Below are positions 6,774-17,603 of a DNA stretch of 64,000 bases, one piece after another. The notes under the pieces were generated by a model, which worked only from the letters and a program-made list of their open reading frames with translations, did not search any database and was not told the DNA's origin. The position numbers and the translations under genes are program-made. The stretch's first letter is position 1, and the number at the start of each line of letters is the position of its first letter. Origin of the DNA: Streptomyces sp. VRA16 Mangrove soil (GTDB lineage: Bacteria; Actinomycetota; Actinomycetes; Streptomycetales; Streptomycetaceae); the NCBI RefSeq assembly GCF_017377775.1, contig NZ_JAFVLN010000004.1, forward strand, positions 124,001-188,000, given 5' to 3'.

Positions 6774-8672
6774 TCAGGCGACCTCGGCCACCGCCGCGCT
6801 CTCCCCCTGCGCGAACTGGGTCCGGTACAGCTCCGCGTACCGTCCGCCGGCGTCCACCAGTTCCTCGTGCGTGCCGCGCTCCACGATCCGGCCCTCCTCG
6901 ACCACCAGGATCTGGTCGGCGGAGCGGACCGTCGACAGCCGGTGCGCGATGACGACGGCGGTGCGGCCTTCCAGGGCCTCCGCGAGGGCCTCCTGGACGG
7001 CGGCCTCCGAGGTGTTGTCGAGATGGGCTGTGGCCTCGTCGAGGATGACGACGCGCTGGCGGGCGAGGAGGAGGCGGGCGATGGTCATCCGCTGGCGCTC
7101 GCCGCCGGAGAGGCGGTAGCCGCGTTCGCCGACGACCGTGTCGAGCCCGTCGGGCAGCTCGCGCACCAGGGTCTCCAGGCGGGCCCGGCGCAGCACGTCC
7201 CACAGCTCGTCCTCGCTCGCGCCGGGCCGGGCGAGCAGCAGGTTGGCGCGGACGCTGTCGTGGAAGAGGTGCCCGTCCTGGGTGACCATGCCGAGGGTGG
7301 CCCGCATCGACGGGGCGCTCAGGTCGCGTACGTCGACGCCGCCGATGCGCACGGCGCCCGCCTCGGTGTCGTACAGGCGGGGCAGCAGTTGCGCGATGGT
7401 CGACTTGCCCGCCCCCGAGGAGCCGACGAGAGCGACGGTCTGGCCGGGTTCGGCGCGGAACGAGACGCCGTGCAGGACCTCGGCGCCGCCGCGGGTGTCG
7501 AGCGAGGCGACCTCCTCCAGCGAGGCCAGGGAGACCTTGTCGGCCGACGGGTAGCCGAAGCGGACGTCGTCGAACTCGACGGCGACCGGGCCGTCCGGGA
7601 CGGCCTTCGCGTCCGGCTTCTCCTCGATCAGCGGCTTCAGGTCGAGCACCTCGAAGACCCGCTCGAAGCTGACCAGGGCGCTCATGACCTCGACGCGGGC
7701 GCCGGCCAGCGAGGTCAGCGGCGCGTACAGCCGGGTGAGGAGCAGGGCGAGGGAGACCACGGCTCCGGCCTTCAGGCTGCCGTCGAGCGCGAGGTAGCCG
7801 CCGAGGCCGTAGACGAGAGCGAGGGCGAGCGCAGAGACGAGGGTGAGCGCGGTGATGAACGTCGACTGCGCCATCGCCGTGCGCACCCCGATGTCGCGCA
7901 CCCGGCGGGCGCGGGCGGCGAACTCCTCGGACTCCTCCTCGGGGCGTCCGAAGAGCTTGACGAGGGTGGCGCCGGGGGCGGAGAACCGCTCGGTCATCCG
8001 GGTGCCCATCGCCGCGTTGTGCGCGGCGGCCTCCCGCTGGAGCCGGGCCATCCGGGAGCCGGTACGCCGTGCGGGGATGACGAAGACCGGCAGCAGGAGC
8101 AGGGCCAGCAGGGTGATCTGCCAGGACAGGGTGAGCATGACGGCCAGGGTGAGGATCAGGGTCACCACGTTGCCGACGACGCCCGACAGGGTGTTGCTGA
8201 AGGCGCGCTGCGCGCCGATCACGTCGTTGTTGAGCCGGCTGACGAGCGCCCCGGTGCGGGTGCGGGTGAAGAACGCGACGGGCATTTTCTGGACATGGTC
8301 GAAGACGGCGGTGCGCAGATCCAGGATCAGGCCCTCGCCGAGGTTCGCGGAGAGCCAGCGGGCCAGCAGCCCGAGGCCCGCCTCGGCGAACGCGATGACC
8401 GCGATGAGGACGGCGAGCCGGACGACGACGTCCTGGTCGTCGCCGCCGACGATGGCGTTGACGACGCTCCCCGCCAGGACCGGGGTGGCGACGGCGAGCA
8501 GCGCCGTCACGATGCTCAGCAGCACGAACTGGACGATGCGCCGCCGGTGCGGCCGTGCGAAAGCGGCGATACGGCGCAGGGTCGCGCGGGCGAAGGGGCG
8601 GTTGTCGGGCCCCCCGTTCTGGGCGTTCATGACGCTGTGCAGCTGCGTCCAGGCTGTGGTCTCCATGCTCAT
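6774..8672 (-). CDS. ABC exporter, fused permease-ATPase, putative SoxR-regulon member
   Basis: 632 residues, a type IV (MsbA/LmrA-like) half transporter that would act as a homodimer in the cytoplasmic membrane. Residues about 45-330 form the six-helix domain; the ATPase domain has Walker A GSSGAGKS (417-424), signature LSGGE (521-525), Walker B VVILDE (541-546) and the following H-loop region. All catalytic motifs are intact, so a homodimer would be active. Directly upstream is a SoxR-type operator and a 19-bp-spaced promoter whose predicted start falls on the ATG, so the mRNA is probably leaderless. In Streptomyces coelicolor the SoxR regulon includes an ABC transporter (SCO7008, as I recall); this is the likely counterpart, exporting redox-active compounds. 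Confidence 0.92.
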   Translation of the reverse strand: MSMETTAWTQLHSVMNAQNGGPDNRPFARATLRRIAAFARPHRRRIVQFVLLSIVTALLAVATPVLAGSVVNAIVGGDDQDVVVRLAVLIAVIAFAEAGLGLLARWLSANLGEGLILDLRTAVFDHVQKMPVAFFTRTRTGALVSRLNNDVIGAQRAFSNTLSGVVGNVVTLILTLAVMLTLSWQITLLALLLLPVFVIPARRTGSRMARLQREAAAHNAAMGTRMTERFSAPGATLVKLFGRPEEESEEFAARARRVRDIGVRTAMAQSTFITALTLVSALALALVYGLGGYLALDGSLKAGAVVSLALLLTRLYAPLTSLAGARVEVMSALVSFERVFEVLDLKPLIEEKPDAKAVPDGPVAVEFDDVRFGYPSADKVSLASLEEVASLDTRGGAEVLHGVSFRAEPGQTVALVGSSGAGKSTIAQLLPRLYDTEAGAVRIGGVDVRDLSAPSMRATLGMVTQDGHLFHDSVRANLLLARPGASEDELWDVLRRARLETLVRELPDGLDTVVGERGYRLSGGERQRMTIARLLLARQRVVILDEATAHLDNTSEAAVQEALAEALEGRTAVVIAHRLSTVRSADQILVVEEGRIVERGTHEELVDAGGRYAELYRTQFAQGESAAVAEVA

Positions 8673-8679
8673 GTCGAAG

Positions 8680-8710
8680 ACGGTAGGACCTCAAGCAAAC
8701 TTGAGGTCAA
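8680..8710 (-). promoter_or_regulatory. SoxR box in a MerR-class promoter of the ABC exporter
   Basis: Perfect inverted repeat GACCTCAAG (8687-8695) - CAAA - CTTGAGGTC (8700-8708). The core CCTCAAG-N4-CTTGAGG equals the canonical SoxR operator of enterobacterial soxS. On the minus strand it is embedded between -35 TTGACC (8710-8705) and -10 TACCGT (8685-8680) with a 19-bp spacer, the over-long spacing that SoxR/MerR activators need. The expected start point is at or within 1-2 bases of ATG 8672. Confidence 0.88.
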
Positions 8711-8759
8711 CACTTCGGCCAAGTCCGCCCCGAACGGGTCGACACCCCTGCCGCATCCC

Positions 8760-8788
8760 TTGACCCGTCTGTCACAGGAACGTAGCTT
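8760..8788 (+). promoter_or_regulatory. HrdB-type promoter of the GH3 glucosidase gene
   Basis: TTGACC (8760-8765), 17-bp spacer, TAGCTT (8783-8788) on the plus strand, about 60 bases before ATG 8850. The hexamers and spacing fit the housekeeping sigma factor. A short odd palindrome CACAA-g-TTGTG follows at 8812-8822 in the leader and could be an operator. Confidence 0.55.
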
Positions 8789-8849
8789 CGCTTCAATTCT
8801 TGTGCCCACCACACAAGTTGTGGGTCTCGGACTATCGGGAAGCGAAGAC

Positions 8850-11123
8850 ATGCCGGAGCTACGAAGGCGTACTCTGCTGTCCGCGATCGGCGTCACCGCC
8901 GCCGCGGGATCCGTCGCGACCAGCCAGGCGACGGTCGCACACGCGGCGGACGGCGGCCGTGAGGCACCGTACGAGAGCGAGGTGCGCTCCCTGCTCTCGC
9001 GTATGACTCTCGAAGAGAAGCTGGGGCAGCTTCAGCAGCTCCCCTGGGCGTACGACCTCAATCCGGGTTCGGGTTCGACGAAGGAGGTCGAGGACGCGGC
9101 GCGCTCGGGCCGGCTCGGCTCGGTGCTCAGCATCTTCGGCGCGAGGACCACAAATGCGCTGCAGAAGCTGGCCGTCGAGGAGTCCCGCCTGGGTATTCCG
9201 CTGCTGTTCGGCCTGGACGTGATCCACGGCTTCTGGACGAACTTCCCGATCCCGCTCGCGCAGGCCGCCGCCTTCGACCCGGACGTGGCCCGCTCGGACG
9301 CCGAGGTGTCGGCGAAGGAGGCCCGCTCCAACGGGGTGCACTGGACGTTCGCGCCGATGATGGACGTCACGCACGAGCCGCGCTGGGGCCGGATCGCCGA
9401 GGGCAACGGCGAGGACCCCTGTCTGACCTCGCGGCTCGCGGCGGCGAAGGTCGAGGGCTACCAGGGCTCGGGGTACCGCACGAAGGACCGGCTCGCCGCG
9501 TGCGCCAAGCACTTCGTCGCGTACGGCGGCGCCGAGGGCGGCCGGGACTACAACACGGTCGACGTGTCGGAGTCCCGGCTGCGCAATCTCTACCTCCCGC
9601 CGTTCAAGGCCGCGCTGGACGCGGGCGTGGCCACCGTCATGGCTTCGTTCAACACGATCTCCGGCGTCCCCGCGCACGGCAACGCGCACACTCTCACCGG
9701 CATCCTCAAGAAGGAGTGGGGTTTCGAGGGGATGGTGGTCAGCGACTGGACGGGGGTCCAGGAGCTGATCGCGCACGGTTTCGCCGAGGACGGCGCGGAC
9801 GCGGCGCGCCTCGCGCTGAACGCGGGCGTCGACATGGAGATGACCAGCACCAACCTGCTCACCAACGGCAGGAAGCTGCTGCGCTCCGGGAAGATCACCG
9901 AGAAGCGGATCGACGACGCGGTGGCGCGCGTGCTGGGCCTCAAGTACGCGCTCGGGCTCTTCGACGATCCGTACGTGGACGAGTCCGCGGCGATCACGGA
10001 ACCGTCGGCGAACGCGCGGAAGGCGGCGCGCGCGGCGGCCGCGCGCTCGATGGTGCTCCTGAAGAACGACGCCGGCGTGCTGCCCCTGAGCAGGTCGGTG
10101 GGCTCGCTCGCGGTGGTGGGCCCGTTCGCCGACTCGGCCGATCTGCTCGGTACGTGGGTGGTGCCGGCGTCGGCGGAGAAGTTCCCCGCGGTAAAGATCC
10201 TGGACGCGGTGAAGCGGGCCGCACCGGACGCGAAGGTGACGTACGCGCGCGGGGTCGACCCGGAGGGCGCGGACACCGGCGGGATCGACGAGGCGGTGGC
10301 CGCGGCGAAGGCGGCGGACGTGACGGTCGTGGTCGTGGGCGAGCCGACGGCGATGAGCGGCGAGGCGTCGGCGCGCAGCGACATCTCGCTGCCGGGTGCA
10401 CAGGAGAAGCTCGTCACGGCGATCGCCGCGACCGGCAAACCGTTCGTGGTCGTCCTGGTCAACGGCCGCCCGCTGACGATCGGCGACTGGCTGGAGCGGG
10501 CGCCGGCCGTCCTGGAGGCGTGGCACCCGGGCACCGAGGCGGGCAACGCGGTGGCGGACGTGCTGTTCGGCGCGGTGAACCCGGGCGGGAAGCTGCCGGT
10601 GTCGTTCCCGCGGACGGTCGGCCAGATCCCGATCCACTACAACCACGAGTCGACGGGCCGCCCCTACGACGCGAACAACAAGTACACGTCGAAGTATCTG
10701 GACCTGCCGCCGACCCCGCAGTTCCCGTTCGGCTTCGGCCTGAGCTACACGACGTTCGACCTCGGGACGCCGAAGCTGAGCCGCGCGAACGTCCCGGCGG
10801 GCGCGCTGCGCAAGGGCGACACGGTCGAGGTGTCGGTGTCCGTGCGGAACACGGGCGACCACACCGGTGACGAGGTCGTGCAGCTGTATGTGCGGGACGT
10901 GGCGGCGAGCATCACGCAACCCGTGCGCAGGCTGCGGGGGTTCAAGCGGGTGACGCTCGACGCGGGGAGGTCGGCGACGGTGCGCTTCCCGCTGGGGGCG
11001 GAGGACCTCGGGTTCTGGACGAACGATCCGAACGGCGAGTTCCGTCTGGAGGAGGGGACCTTCAAGCTGTACGTCGGGACGAGTTCGACGGCCGACGCCG
11101 AGCTCACCCTGACGGTCACCTGA
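8850..11123 (+). CDS. Secreted glycoside hydrolase family 3 beta-glucosidase
   Basis: 757 residues from ATG 8850 (GGGAAG 7 bases upstream). N-terminus has RRRTLLSAIGVTAAAG and an AHA-A cleavage region: a Tat signal peptide. GH3 N-domain: GIPLLFGLDVIHG (115-127), KHFVAYG (220-226) and the nucleophile Asp299 in GMVVSDW. The second GH3 domain (about 390-600) and a C-terminal fibronectin-III-like domain (about 660-757) complete the BglX-type architecture. It should release terminal beta-linked glucose or a related sugar from oligosaccharides outside the cell or at its surface. The divergent neighbour is the ABC exporter; there is no sugar transporter next to it, so it seems to work alone. Confidence 0.93.
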   Translation: MPELRRRTLLSAIGVTAAAGSVATSQATVAHAADGGREAPYESEVRSLLSRMTLEEKLGQLQQLPWAYDLNPGSGSTKEVEDAARSGRLGSVLSIFGARTTNALQKLAVEESRLGIPLLFGLDVIHGFWTNFPIPLAQAAAFDPDVARSDAEVSAKEARSNGVHWTFAPMMDVTHEPRWGRIAEGNGEDPCLTSRLAAAKVEGYQGSGYRTKDRLAACAKHFVAYGGAEGGRDYNTVDVSESRLRNLYLPPFKAALDAGVATVMASFNTISGVPAHGNAHTLTGILKKEWGFEGMVVSDWTGVQELIAHGFAEDGADAARLALNAGVDMEMTSTNLLTNGRKLLRSGKITEKRIDDAVARVLGLKYALGLFDDPYVDESAAITEPSANARKAARAAAARSMVLLKNDAGVLPLSRSVGSLAVVGPFADSADLLGTWVVPASAEKFPAVKILDAVKRAAPDAKVTYARGVDPEGADTGGIDEAVAAAKAADVTVVVVGEPTAMSGEASARSDISLPGAQEKLVTAIAATGKPFVVVLVNGRPLTIGDWLERAPAVLEAWHPGTEAGNAVADVLFGAVNPGGKLPVSFPRTVGQIPIHYNHESTGRPYDANNKYTSKYLDLPPTPQFPFGFGLSYTTFDLGTPKLSRANVPAGALRKGDTVEVSVSVRNTGDHTGDEVVQLYVRDVAASITQPVRRLRGFKRVTLDAGRSATVRFPLGAEDLGFWTNDPNGEFRLEEGTFKLYVGTSSTADAELTLTVT

Positions 11124-11164
11124 CCGTCGCCCGCCCGTCGCCCGGCCCCAAGAGGAGCATCCGT

Positions 11165-11935
11165 ATGTCTGCCGTCCGTGTCGAGCGCTCCGGTCCCGTC
11201 AGCACCGTGATCCTGTCCCGCCCCGCGGCCCGCAACGCGGTCGACGGCGCCACGGCGGCCCAACTGGCGGACGCGTTCCGGGCGTTCGAGGCGGACGACA
11301 CGGCGCGGGTGGCGGTGCTGTGGGGCGAGGGCGGCACGTTCTGTTCGGGCGCGGATCTCAAGGCGGTCGGCACGGAGCGCGGCAACCGGGTGGCGGAGGA
11401 CGGGGACGGGCCGATGGGCCCGACCCGGCTCCACCTGTCCAAGCCGGTGATCGCGGCGGTCAGCGGGCACGCGGTGGCGGGCGGTCTGGAGCTGGCGCTC
11501 TGGTGCGATCTGAGGGTCGCGGAGGAGGACGCCGTGTTCGGGGTGTTCTGCCGCCGCTGGGGGGTGCCGCTGATCGACGGCGGCACGGTGCGGCTGCCGC
11601 GCCTGATCGGCGAGAGCCGCGCCATGGACCTGATCCTGACCGGCCGCCCGGTCCCGGCCCCCGAGGCGCATGCGATGGGTCTCGCCAACCGTCTGGTCCC
11701 GCCGGGACGGGCGCGCGCCGAGGCCGAGGCACTGGCGGCGCGGCTCGCGGATCTCCCCCAGGCGTGTCTGCGCAGCGACCGGGCGTCGGTGCGGGAGCAG
11801 CACGGCGCGGACGAGGAGACCGCGATGCGCGCCGAACTCCGGTACGGAATCGGCGTGTTGAAGGAAGGCCTGGAGGGCGCCGGCCGGTTCGCCGCCGGGG
11901 CGGGCCGGCACGGGTCGTTCGGCGACGGTCGCTGA
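11165..11935 (+). CDS. Enoyl-CoA hydratase/isomerase (crotonase) family protein
   Basis: 256 residues; AGGAG 8-12 bases before ATG. Crotonase fold with the first oxyanion-hole segment GTFCSGADLKAV and the second KPVIAAVSGHAVAGGLELAL. The hydratase Glu pair is not clear: the region after the second loop reads WGVPLIDGGTVRLPRLIG, with Asp/Gly where many hydratases have Glu, so the reaction (hydration, isomerisation or hydrolysis) is open. Some Streptomyces annotations of this type call it a crotonase with no assigned substrate. It begins 41 bases after the glucosidase stop and may be read from the same transcript. Confidence 0.88.
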   Translation: MSAVRVERSGPVSTVILSRPAARNAVDGATAAQLADAFRAFEADDTARVAVLWGEGGTFCSGADLKAVGTERGNRVAEDGDGPMGPTRLHLSKPVIAAVSGHAVAGGLELALWCDLRVAEEDAVFGVFCRRWGVPLIDGGTVRLPRLIGESRAMDLILTGRPVPAPEAHAMGLANRLVPPGRARAEAEALAARLADLPQACLRSDRASVREQHGADEETAMRAELRYGIGVLKEGLEGAGRFAAGAGRHGSFGDGR

Positions 11936-12048
11936 CCCGCCCTTACCTCGGGGGTCATCGCGGCGCCCGGCGGCCGTGGCTACGTTCGAGAACAGCCGGA
12001 CCGCCGGACAGCCGGACGCCGGACAGCCCGTCGACGAGGGAGCCCGCC

Positions 12049-12405
12049 ATGCCCGCCTACGGATTCGCGCATCTGCGCGGCCGCCGCCACCACCCGGACG
12101 TCCTGGAGTACCTGGAGCGCATCCAGGCCACGCTGGATCCCTTCCACGGCCGCTTCGTCGTCCATGGTCCGCCCGCCGAGGTCATGGAGGGCGAGTGGCC
12201 CGGCAGCATGGTGCTGATCGAGTTCCCCGATCTGGCCACGGCCCGCGCCTGGTACGCGTCGCCCGCGTACCAGGAGATCCTGCCGCTGCGGGCCGATCAC
12301 ATCGACGGGGACCTGGTGCTCGTCGAGGGCGTGGGCGCGGACTACGACCCGCGCGAGCGGGCCGCGAAACTCCGCGCCGCGCACGGCGGTTCAGAGCGCC
12401 CCTGA
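12049..12405 (+). CDS. DUF1330 domain protein
   Basis: 118 residues from ATG 12049 with GAGGGAG 7 bases upstream. It is a small dimeric alpha/beta-barrel type: MVLIEFPDLATARAWYASPAYQEILPLR is the DUF1330 core (key part FPDxxxAxxWYxSxxY). Function of the family is unknown. Its last 15 bases overlap the last codons of the opposing FAD oxidoreductase gene. Confidence 0.85.
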   Translation: MPAYGFAHLRGRRHHPDVLEYLERIQATLDPFHGRFVVHGPPAEVMEGEWPGSMVLIEFPDLATARAWYASPAYQEILPLRADHIDGDLVLVEGVGADYDPRERAAKLRAAHGGSERP

Positions 12406-13347
12406 ACCGGCGGCCCCGAGATCCCGCAGCACGGCCGCGGCCGCCCGGCGGCCTTCCGCAGCGGCGGCGCGCGCCGTCCCGGTCAGCCGGACGAGGTTGC
12501 CGAGCGCGTACACGCCGGGACGGGAGCTGCGCCACGCTCCGTCGACCGCCGGGGCCCGTGTGTCCGGGTCGAGCAACAGGCCGCCCCTGCGCGCCAGTTC
12601 GTGCTCCGGGACGAAGTCGCCGGTGAGGACGAGCGTGTCGCAGGGCAGGACCGTCGCCCGCCCGTCCGCGTGCCGGACCCGGACGCCGGTGACGCGCGGG
12701 CGGCCGAGGATCTCGGTGAGGGTGGTGCGGGTGAGGACCGGGACGCGGTGCCGCAACCGGGCGTCGGCGTCGCGCGGGGTCGCGGCCCGTCCGGTGACGA
12801 CGGCGGTGACGGTGACGCCCGCGCGGCGCAGGGTGGCCAGGGCGGCCTGCCCGAACGGTTCCCCGCCGACGACGACCGCGCGTGTCCCCACGTGCTGGCC
12901 GTGCAGGTGGACGGAGTGCTGGAGTTCACCGGTGGTGAGAATGCCGGTGGGCCGGGTGCCGGGGATCAGCCGGGCCGCCCGGGGGCGTTCGCGCGCGCCC
13001 GTCGCGAGCAGCACGGCGCGGGCCTCGATCCGCTCGTGGCCGTGGGCGCCGACCGTGTCGAGGGCGGGCGTCATGGCGTCGGCCCAGCCGAGCGCGGTGA
13101 CGCCGGGGCGGACCTCGGCGCCCGCGTCCTCGGCGGCGCGCACCGCGCGGCTCGCGTACGCGGGCCCGTTCAGCGGCCGCAGTCGCGGGCCGAATCCGCC
13201 GTGCGGGCAGTACCGCGGGGTGCCGCCGGCGGCCTGCTCCCGTTCCAGGACCTCGACGGTCCCGGCCCCGGCGGCGGCGAGCCACGCGGCGGCGCCGAGC
13301 CCGGCCGGTCCGCCACCGACGACCAGTACATCGACCGTCCGTGTCAT
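12391..13347 (-). CDS. FAD/NAD(P)-dependent oxidoreductase, partner of the GlpA-like dehydrogenase
   Basis: 318 residues. Rossmann FAD motif VLVVGGGPAGLGAAAWLAAAG at the N-terminus (GxGxxG-type), a second nucleotide motif around RAVVVGGEPFG (NAD-side), the ATG-type signature LLATGARERP and a C-terminal FAD segment PGVYALGN. This is the small subunit type seen beside GlpA/HcnC/OoxB-like dehydrogenases (HcnB/OoxA-like but without the BFD domain, which here sits in the partner). ATG 13347 overlaps the partner stop by ATGA (13344-13347). Probably passes electrons from the glycerol-3-phosphate-type dehydrogenase to another acceptor. Confidence 0.85.
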   Translation of the reverse strand: MTRTVDVLVVGGGPAGLGAAAWLAAAGAGTVEVLEREQAAGGTPRYCPHGGFGPRLRPLNGPAYASRAVRAAEDAGAEVRPGVTALGWADAMTPALDTVGAHGHERIEARAVLLATGARERPRAARLIPGTRPTGILTTGELQHSVHLHGQHVGTRAVVVGGEPFGQAALATLRRAGVTVTAVVTGRAATPRDADARLRHRVPVLTRTTLTEILGRPRVTGVRVRHADGRATVLPCDTLVLTGDFVPEHELARRGGLLLDPDTRAPAVDGAWRSSRPGVYALGNLVRLTGTARAAAAEGRRAAAAVLRDLGAAGSGAL

Positions 13348-14770
13348 CCGCGCATCCCGCCCCCGCGCCCGAACAGTTCCCGGACCGCGGCCCCGCACGC
13401 CGCGCCCTGGCAGCGGCCGGCGCCCGCGCGGGTCCTGCGGCGCAGGCCGGCGAGCGAGGCCGGGGGGATCGTGGTGGTGAGGGCGGCACGGATCTCGGCA
13501 CGGGTGACGCGCTCGCAGTGGCAGAGCAGCACACCGAACTCCGGGTCACGGGCGATCAGTTCGGGCCGCTGGTAGGGGCGGGGGAACGCCTCGCCCAGGT
13601 TCGGCATCGTCACGGGCGGCAGATCGCGCGGCGCGCCCAGCGCGCCGCAGCCGCTGTCGGCGAGCAGGTCGGCGACGTGCACGGCGATGCCCATCGACGC
13701 GGTGAGCCCCGTGGAGCGGATGCCGCCGACGGTGACGTAGTGCTGCCGGGGGCGGGCGGTGATGCGGTAGTCGTCCTGTCCGGTGGCGGCGCGCAGTCCC
13801 GCGTAGGCGGCGACGGGTTCCTCGTCGGTCAGCCGCGGCAGGATCCGCCGGCCCTGGGCGCGCAGCCGGTCGAGGGCGTCGGCCGTGGTGTGCGTGGCAT
13901 CTTTCGCGTCGTCACCGTGCAGGTCCTCCGCCGTCGGGCCGAGCAGGACGTGCCCGTGGACCGTCGGGGTGACCAGGACGCCCTTGCCGAGCGCGGTGGG
14001 CACGGGCAGCAGGATGTGCTGGACGAGGTCGCGGGCGAAGGTGTCGTAGACGATGAGCTGGCCGCGCCGCGGGGTGACGGTGAAGGTGTCGTGGCCGAGC
14101 ATCCGGTCGACGGTGTCGGCGTGCAGTCCGGCCGCGTTGACCAGCCACCGGGTGGTGAGCGTGCCGCGTCCGGTGACGGTGAGGCGGTGGGTCCCGGTGC
14201 CCGATCTGACGCGCCGCACCGGGGAGTTGAGGTGCAGGTCGACGCCTGCCCTGACGGCCTGTTCGGCGTACGCGAGCGTGGTCGTCCAGGGGCAGATGAT
14301 GCTCTCCCCGGGGACGTCCAGCGCGCCGAGGGCGCCGGGGCCCAAGTGGGGTTCGCGGGCGCGGAGTTCGTCCGGCGGGAGCGGGCGGGTGGCGTGGTGG
14401 CCGTTGCGTGCGGCCTTGGCGGCGAGGCCGGGCAGCGCGGCCAGCTGGTCGGCGTCCCAGGCGATCAGCAGGGCGCCGAGAGGTTCGAGCGGGATGCCGG
14501 ACTGCGCCGCGTAGTCGGCGAGCATCCTGCCGCCCTCGCGGACCAGCCGCGCCTCCAGGGAGCCGGGCACGGCGTCGAAGCCGGTGTGCAGGATCGCCGT
14601 GTTGGCCTTGGAGGTGCCCTCGCCGATGTCGTCCGCCGCGTCGAGCAGCGCGATCCGCGCGCCCGGCGCCCTGCGCACCAGTTCCCGGGCGAGTGCGCAG
14701 CCGACGACTCCCGCGCCGACGACCGCGATGTCGTACGTGAGCGTGGGCAGCGGCCCGGTGCGGGTGACCG

Positions 14771-14774
<4 letters not shown>
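13344..14774 (-). CDS. FAD-dependent glycerol-3-phosphate dehydrogenase-like protein with BFD-type [2Fe-2S] domain
   Basis: 476 residues from GTG 14774, which overlaps the kinase stop by GTGA. Residues about 13-370 are a DAO/GlpA-type fold: DIAVVGAGVVGCALAREL at the N-terminus, EGTSKANTAILHTGFD (FAD contact typical of GlpA and L-2-hydroxyglutarate oxidases), and VGGIRSTGLTASMGIA near the C-terminus. The last ~60 residues hold Cys-x-Cys (LLCHCERVTRAEI) and CQGAAC, the four cysteines of a bacterioferritin-associated-ferredoxin-like [2Fe-2S] domain. With the kinase upstream, oxidation of glycerol 3-phosphate to dihydroxyacetone phosphate is the simplest reading; another 2-hydroxy acid or sugar-alcohol phosphate is possible. 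Confidence 0.85.
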
Positions 14775-16204
<1,430 letters not shown>

Positions 16205-16312
16205 GCCGCCGTCACCTCTCCCCCGGTCCGGTCCGCGATCTCCGCGGCCAGCCTGCGCCACCCGGCCGACCGGCGTCAAGAACGGCATCCCCGACAACAA
16301 CACCCCGCCATT

Positions 16313-17161
16313 TCAGCCGAGTTCGAGCGTCGTCACCCCGAACACCCGCTCCGTCGCGTACTCCCGTACGGGCCCGGTGTACATCCGCGCCGTGTCGAAC
16401 CCGGGGGTGAGCCCGCGGGCCTCGACGAGGGCGACGGCCTCCGGGTTGGTGAGCGGTACGTCGATGCACACCGGCCCGTCGGCGGGCGCGAGGGCGTCGA
16501 ACAGGGCGCGGGCGTCGCCCGCCGTGTCCGCGAACAGCGGGCCGATGCGGGGCATGTCGTGGCCCGGCCGCAGCACGGCGTACCCGGTCAGGCGTCCGCC
16601 GGTGATCCGGGCCACGGCCGTGTGCCCGTCCGTGGTGAGCCAGGTCTCCAGGAAGCGGGGCCGGTCGGCCGGACAACAGGCGCGGTCGTAGGCGAGCACG
16701 GGTGCGAGGTCACCGCCGACCGGCACGACGGTGGCGTCGGGCCGCGGGTCCGCGCCGGTCGCCGTGCCGGTGTAGCGGGCGGTGCGGTGGGCCGGCCGGA
16801 AGCCCGACTTCCGGTAGTTGTCCTGCTGGGCGACGACTCCGTCGAGGCCGACGGTGCGTTCGCCCGCGTGCGCGAGGCCCGTCCGCCAGGTGGCGATGCC
16901 GAGTCCCCGGCCGCGCAGATCGGGGCGGACCAGATAGAAGCCGAGGAAGGCGTAGTCGGCGCCGTAGTTGACGACCGAGACCGCCGACACCGGTTCGCCG
17001 TCGATCCGGCCGAGGAAGAAGCCGTCGGGGTCCTGCGCGAAGAAGCCGGCCGTGTCCGCGCGGCCGGGATTCCAGCCCTCCCGGGCCGCCCAGTCGCACA
17101 CCACCGACCAGTCGTCTGGTGTGGCGCGGGAGATGTCGAGACGCTGGGGGACGTCGCTCAT
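16313..17161 (-). CDS. GNAT-family N-acetyltransferase
   Basis: 282 residues; GGAGG lies 7 bases before ATG 17161. First GNAT domain with acetyl-CoA motif LVRPDLRGRGLGIATW (about residues 76-91) and YRKSGF; the second half (about 140-282) is a degenerate GNAT-like domain (GRLTGYAVLRPG, then ALVEARGLTPGFDTARMYTG), as in Acetyltransf_18 fusions. Substrate unknown. It is separated from the kinase operon by 108 bases and reads in the same direction. Confidence 0.88.
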   Translation of the reverse strand: MSDVPQRLDISRATPDDWSVVCDWAAREGWNPGRADTAGFFAQDPDGFFLGRIDGEPVSAVSVVNYGADYAFLGFYLVRPDLRGRGLGIATWRTGLAHAGERTVGLDGVVAQQDNYRKSGFRPAHRTARYTGTATGADPRPDATVVPVGGDLAPVLAYDRACCPADRPRFLETWLTTDGHTAVARITGGRLTGYAVLRPGHDMPRIGPLFADTAGDARALFDALAPADGPVCIDVPLTNPEAVALVEARGLTPGFDTARMYTGPVREYATERVFGVTTLELG

Positions 17162-17374
17162 GCCTGTTCCTCCGGTTCACCGTGCTCGGGTCGCCGGAGA
17201 TCCTCGCATCTCCCGAGCGCGTCAAGGGAGTTGCCGAGGCGGCTGTGGCCGGGTGCGACGGCGGAGGCCGGAATCGTACGGGCGGGGTTGACGACCATGG
17301 CGAACATCACACATGGCGATACCCACGTCACCGAACGGAGCGAAAAGTAGTACCGATCCCCTAGGCTCGTTCAC

Positions 17375-17551
17375 ATGTCCTCCACCCCCGCTCCGCGCTC
17401 CGCACGATCGGCCGACGTGGTCAACGAACAGATTCGTGACCTGTGGGCGCGCACCGGTGGGCAGTTGACCGCCGAGGACCGCGCGGAGTACGAGGCGCTG
17501 GTGACGGAGTGGGCGGTAGCGGTGGGTGAAGGAGTCGTGCAGGAGGTCTGA
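17375..17551 (+). CDS. Small conserved-type hypothetical protein, 58 aa
   Basis: 58 residues from ATG 17375 to TGA 17549-17551: an Ala/Ser-rich start, then a helical acidic segment NEQIRDLWARTGGQLTAEDR and EYEALVTEWAVAV. Composition and codon bias are coding-like (third positions strongly G/C), and I recall similar short proteins in other Streptomyces. No function known. No convincing Shine-Dalgarno; the leader may be short. It converges with the bL37 gene. Confidence 0.65.
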   Translation: MSSTPAPRSARSADVVNEQIRDLWARTGGQLTAEDRAEYEALVTEWAVAVGEGVVQEV

Positions 17552-17603
17552 GCCCGCGGGCTCCCTCCGGTCGCACCCCACCTCGCTCCGCCCCACCCCG
17601 CCG

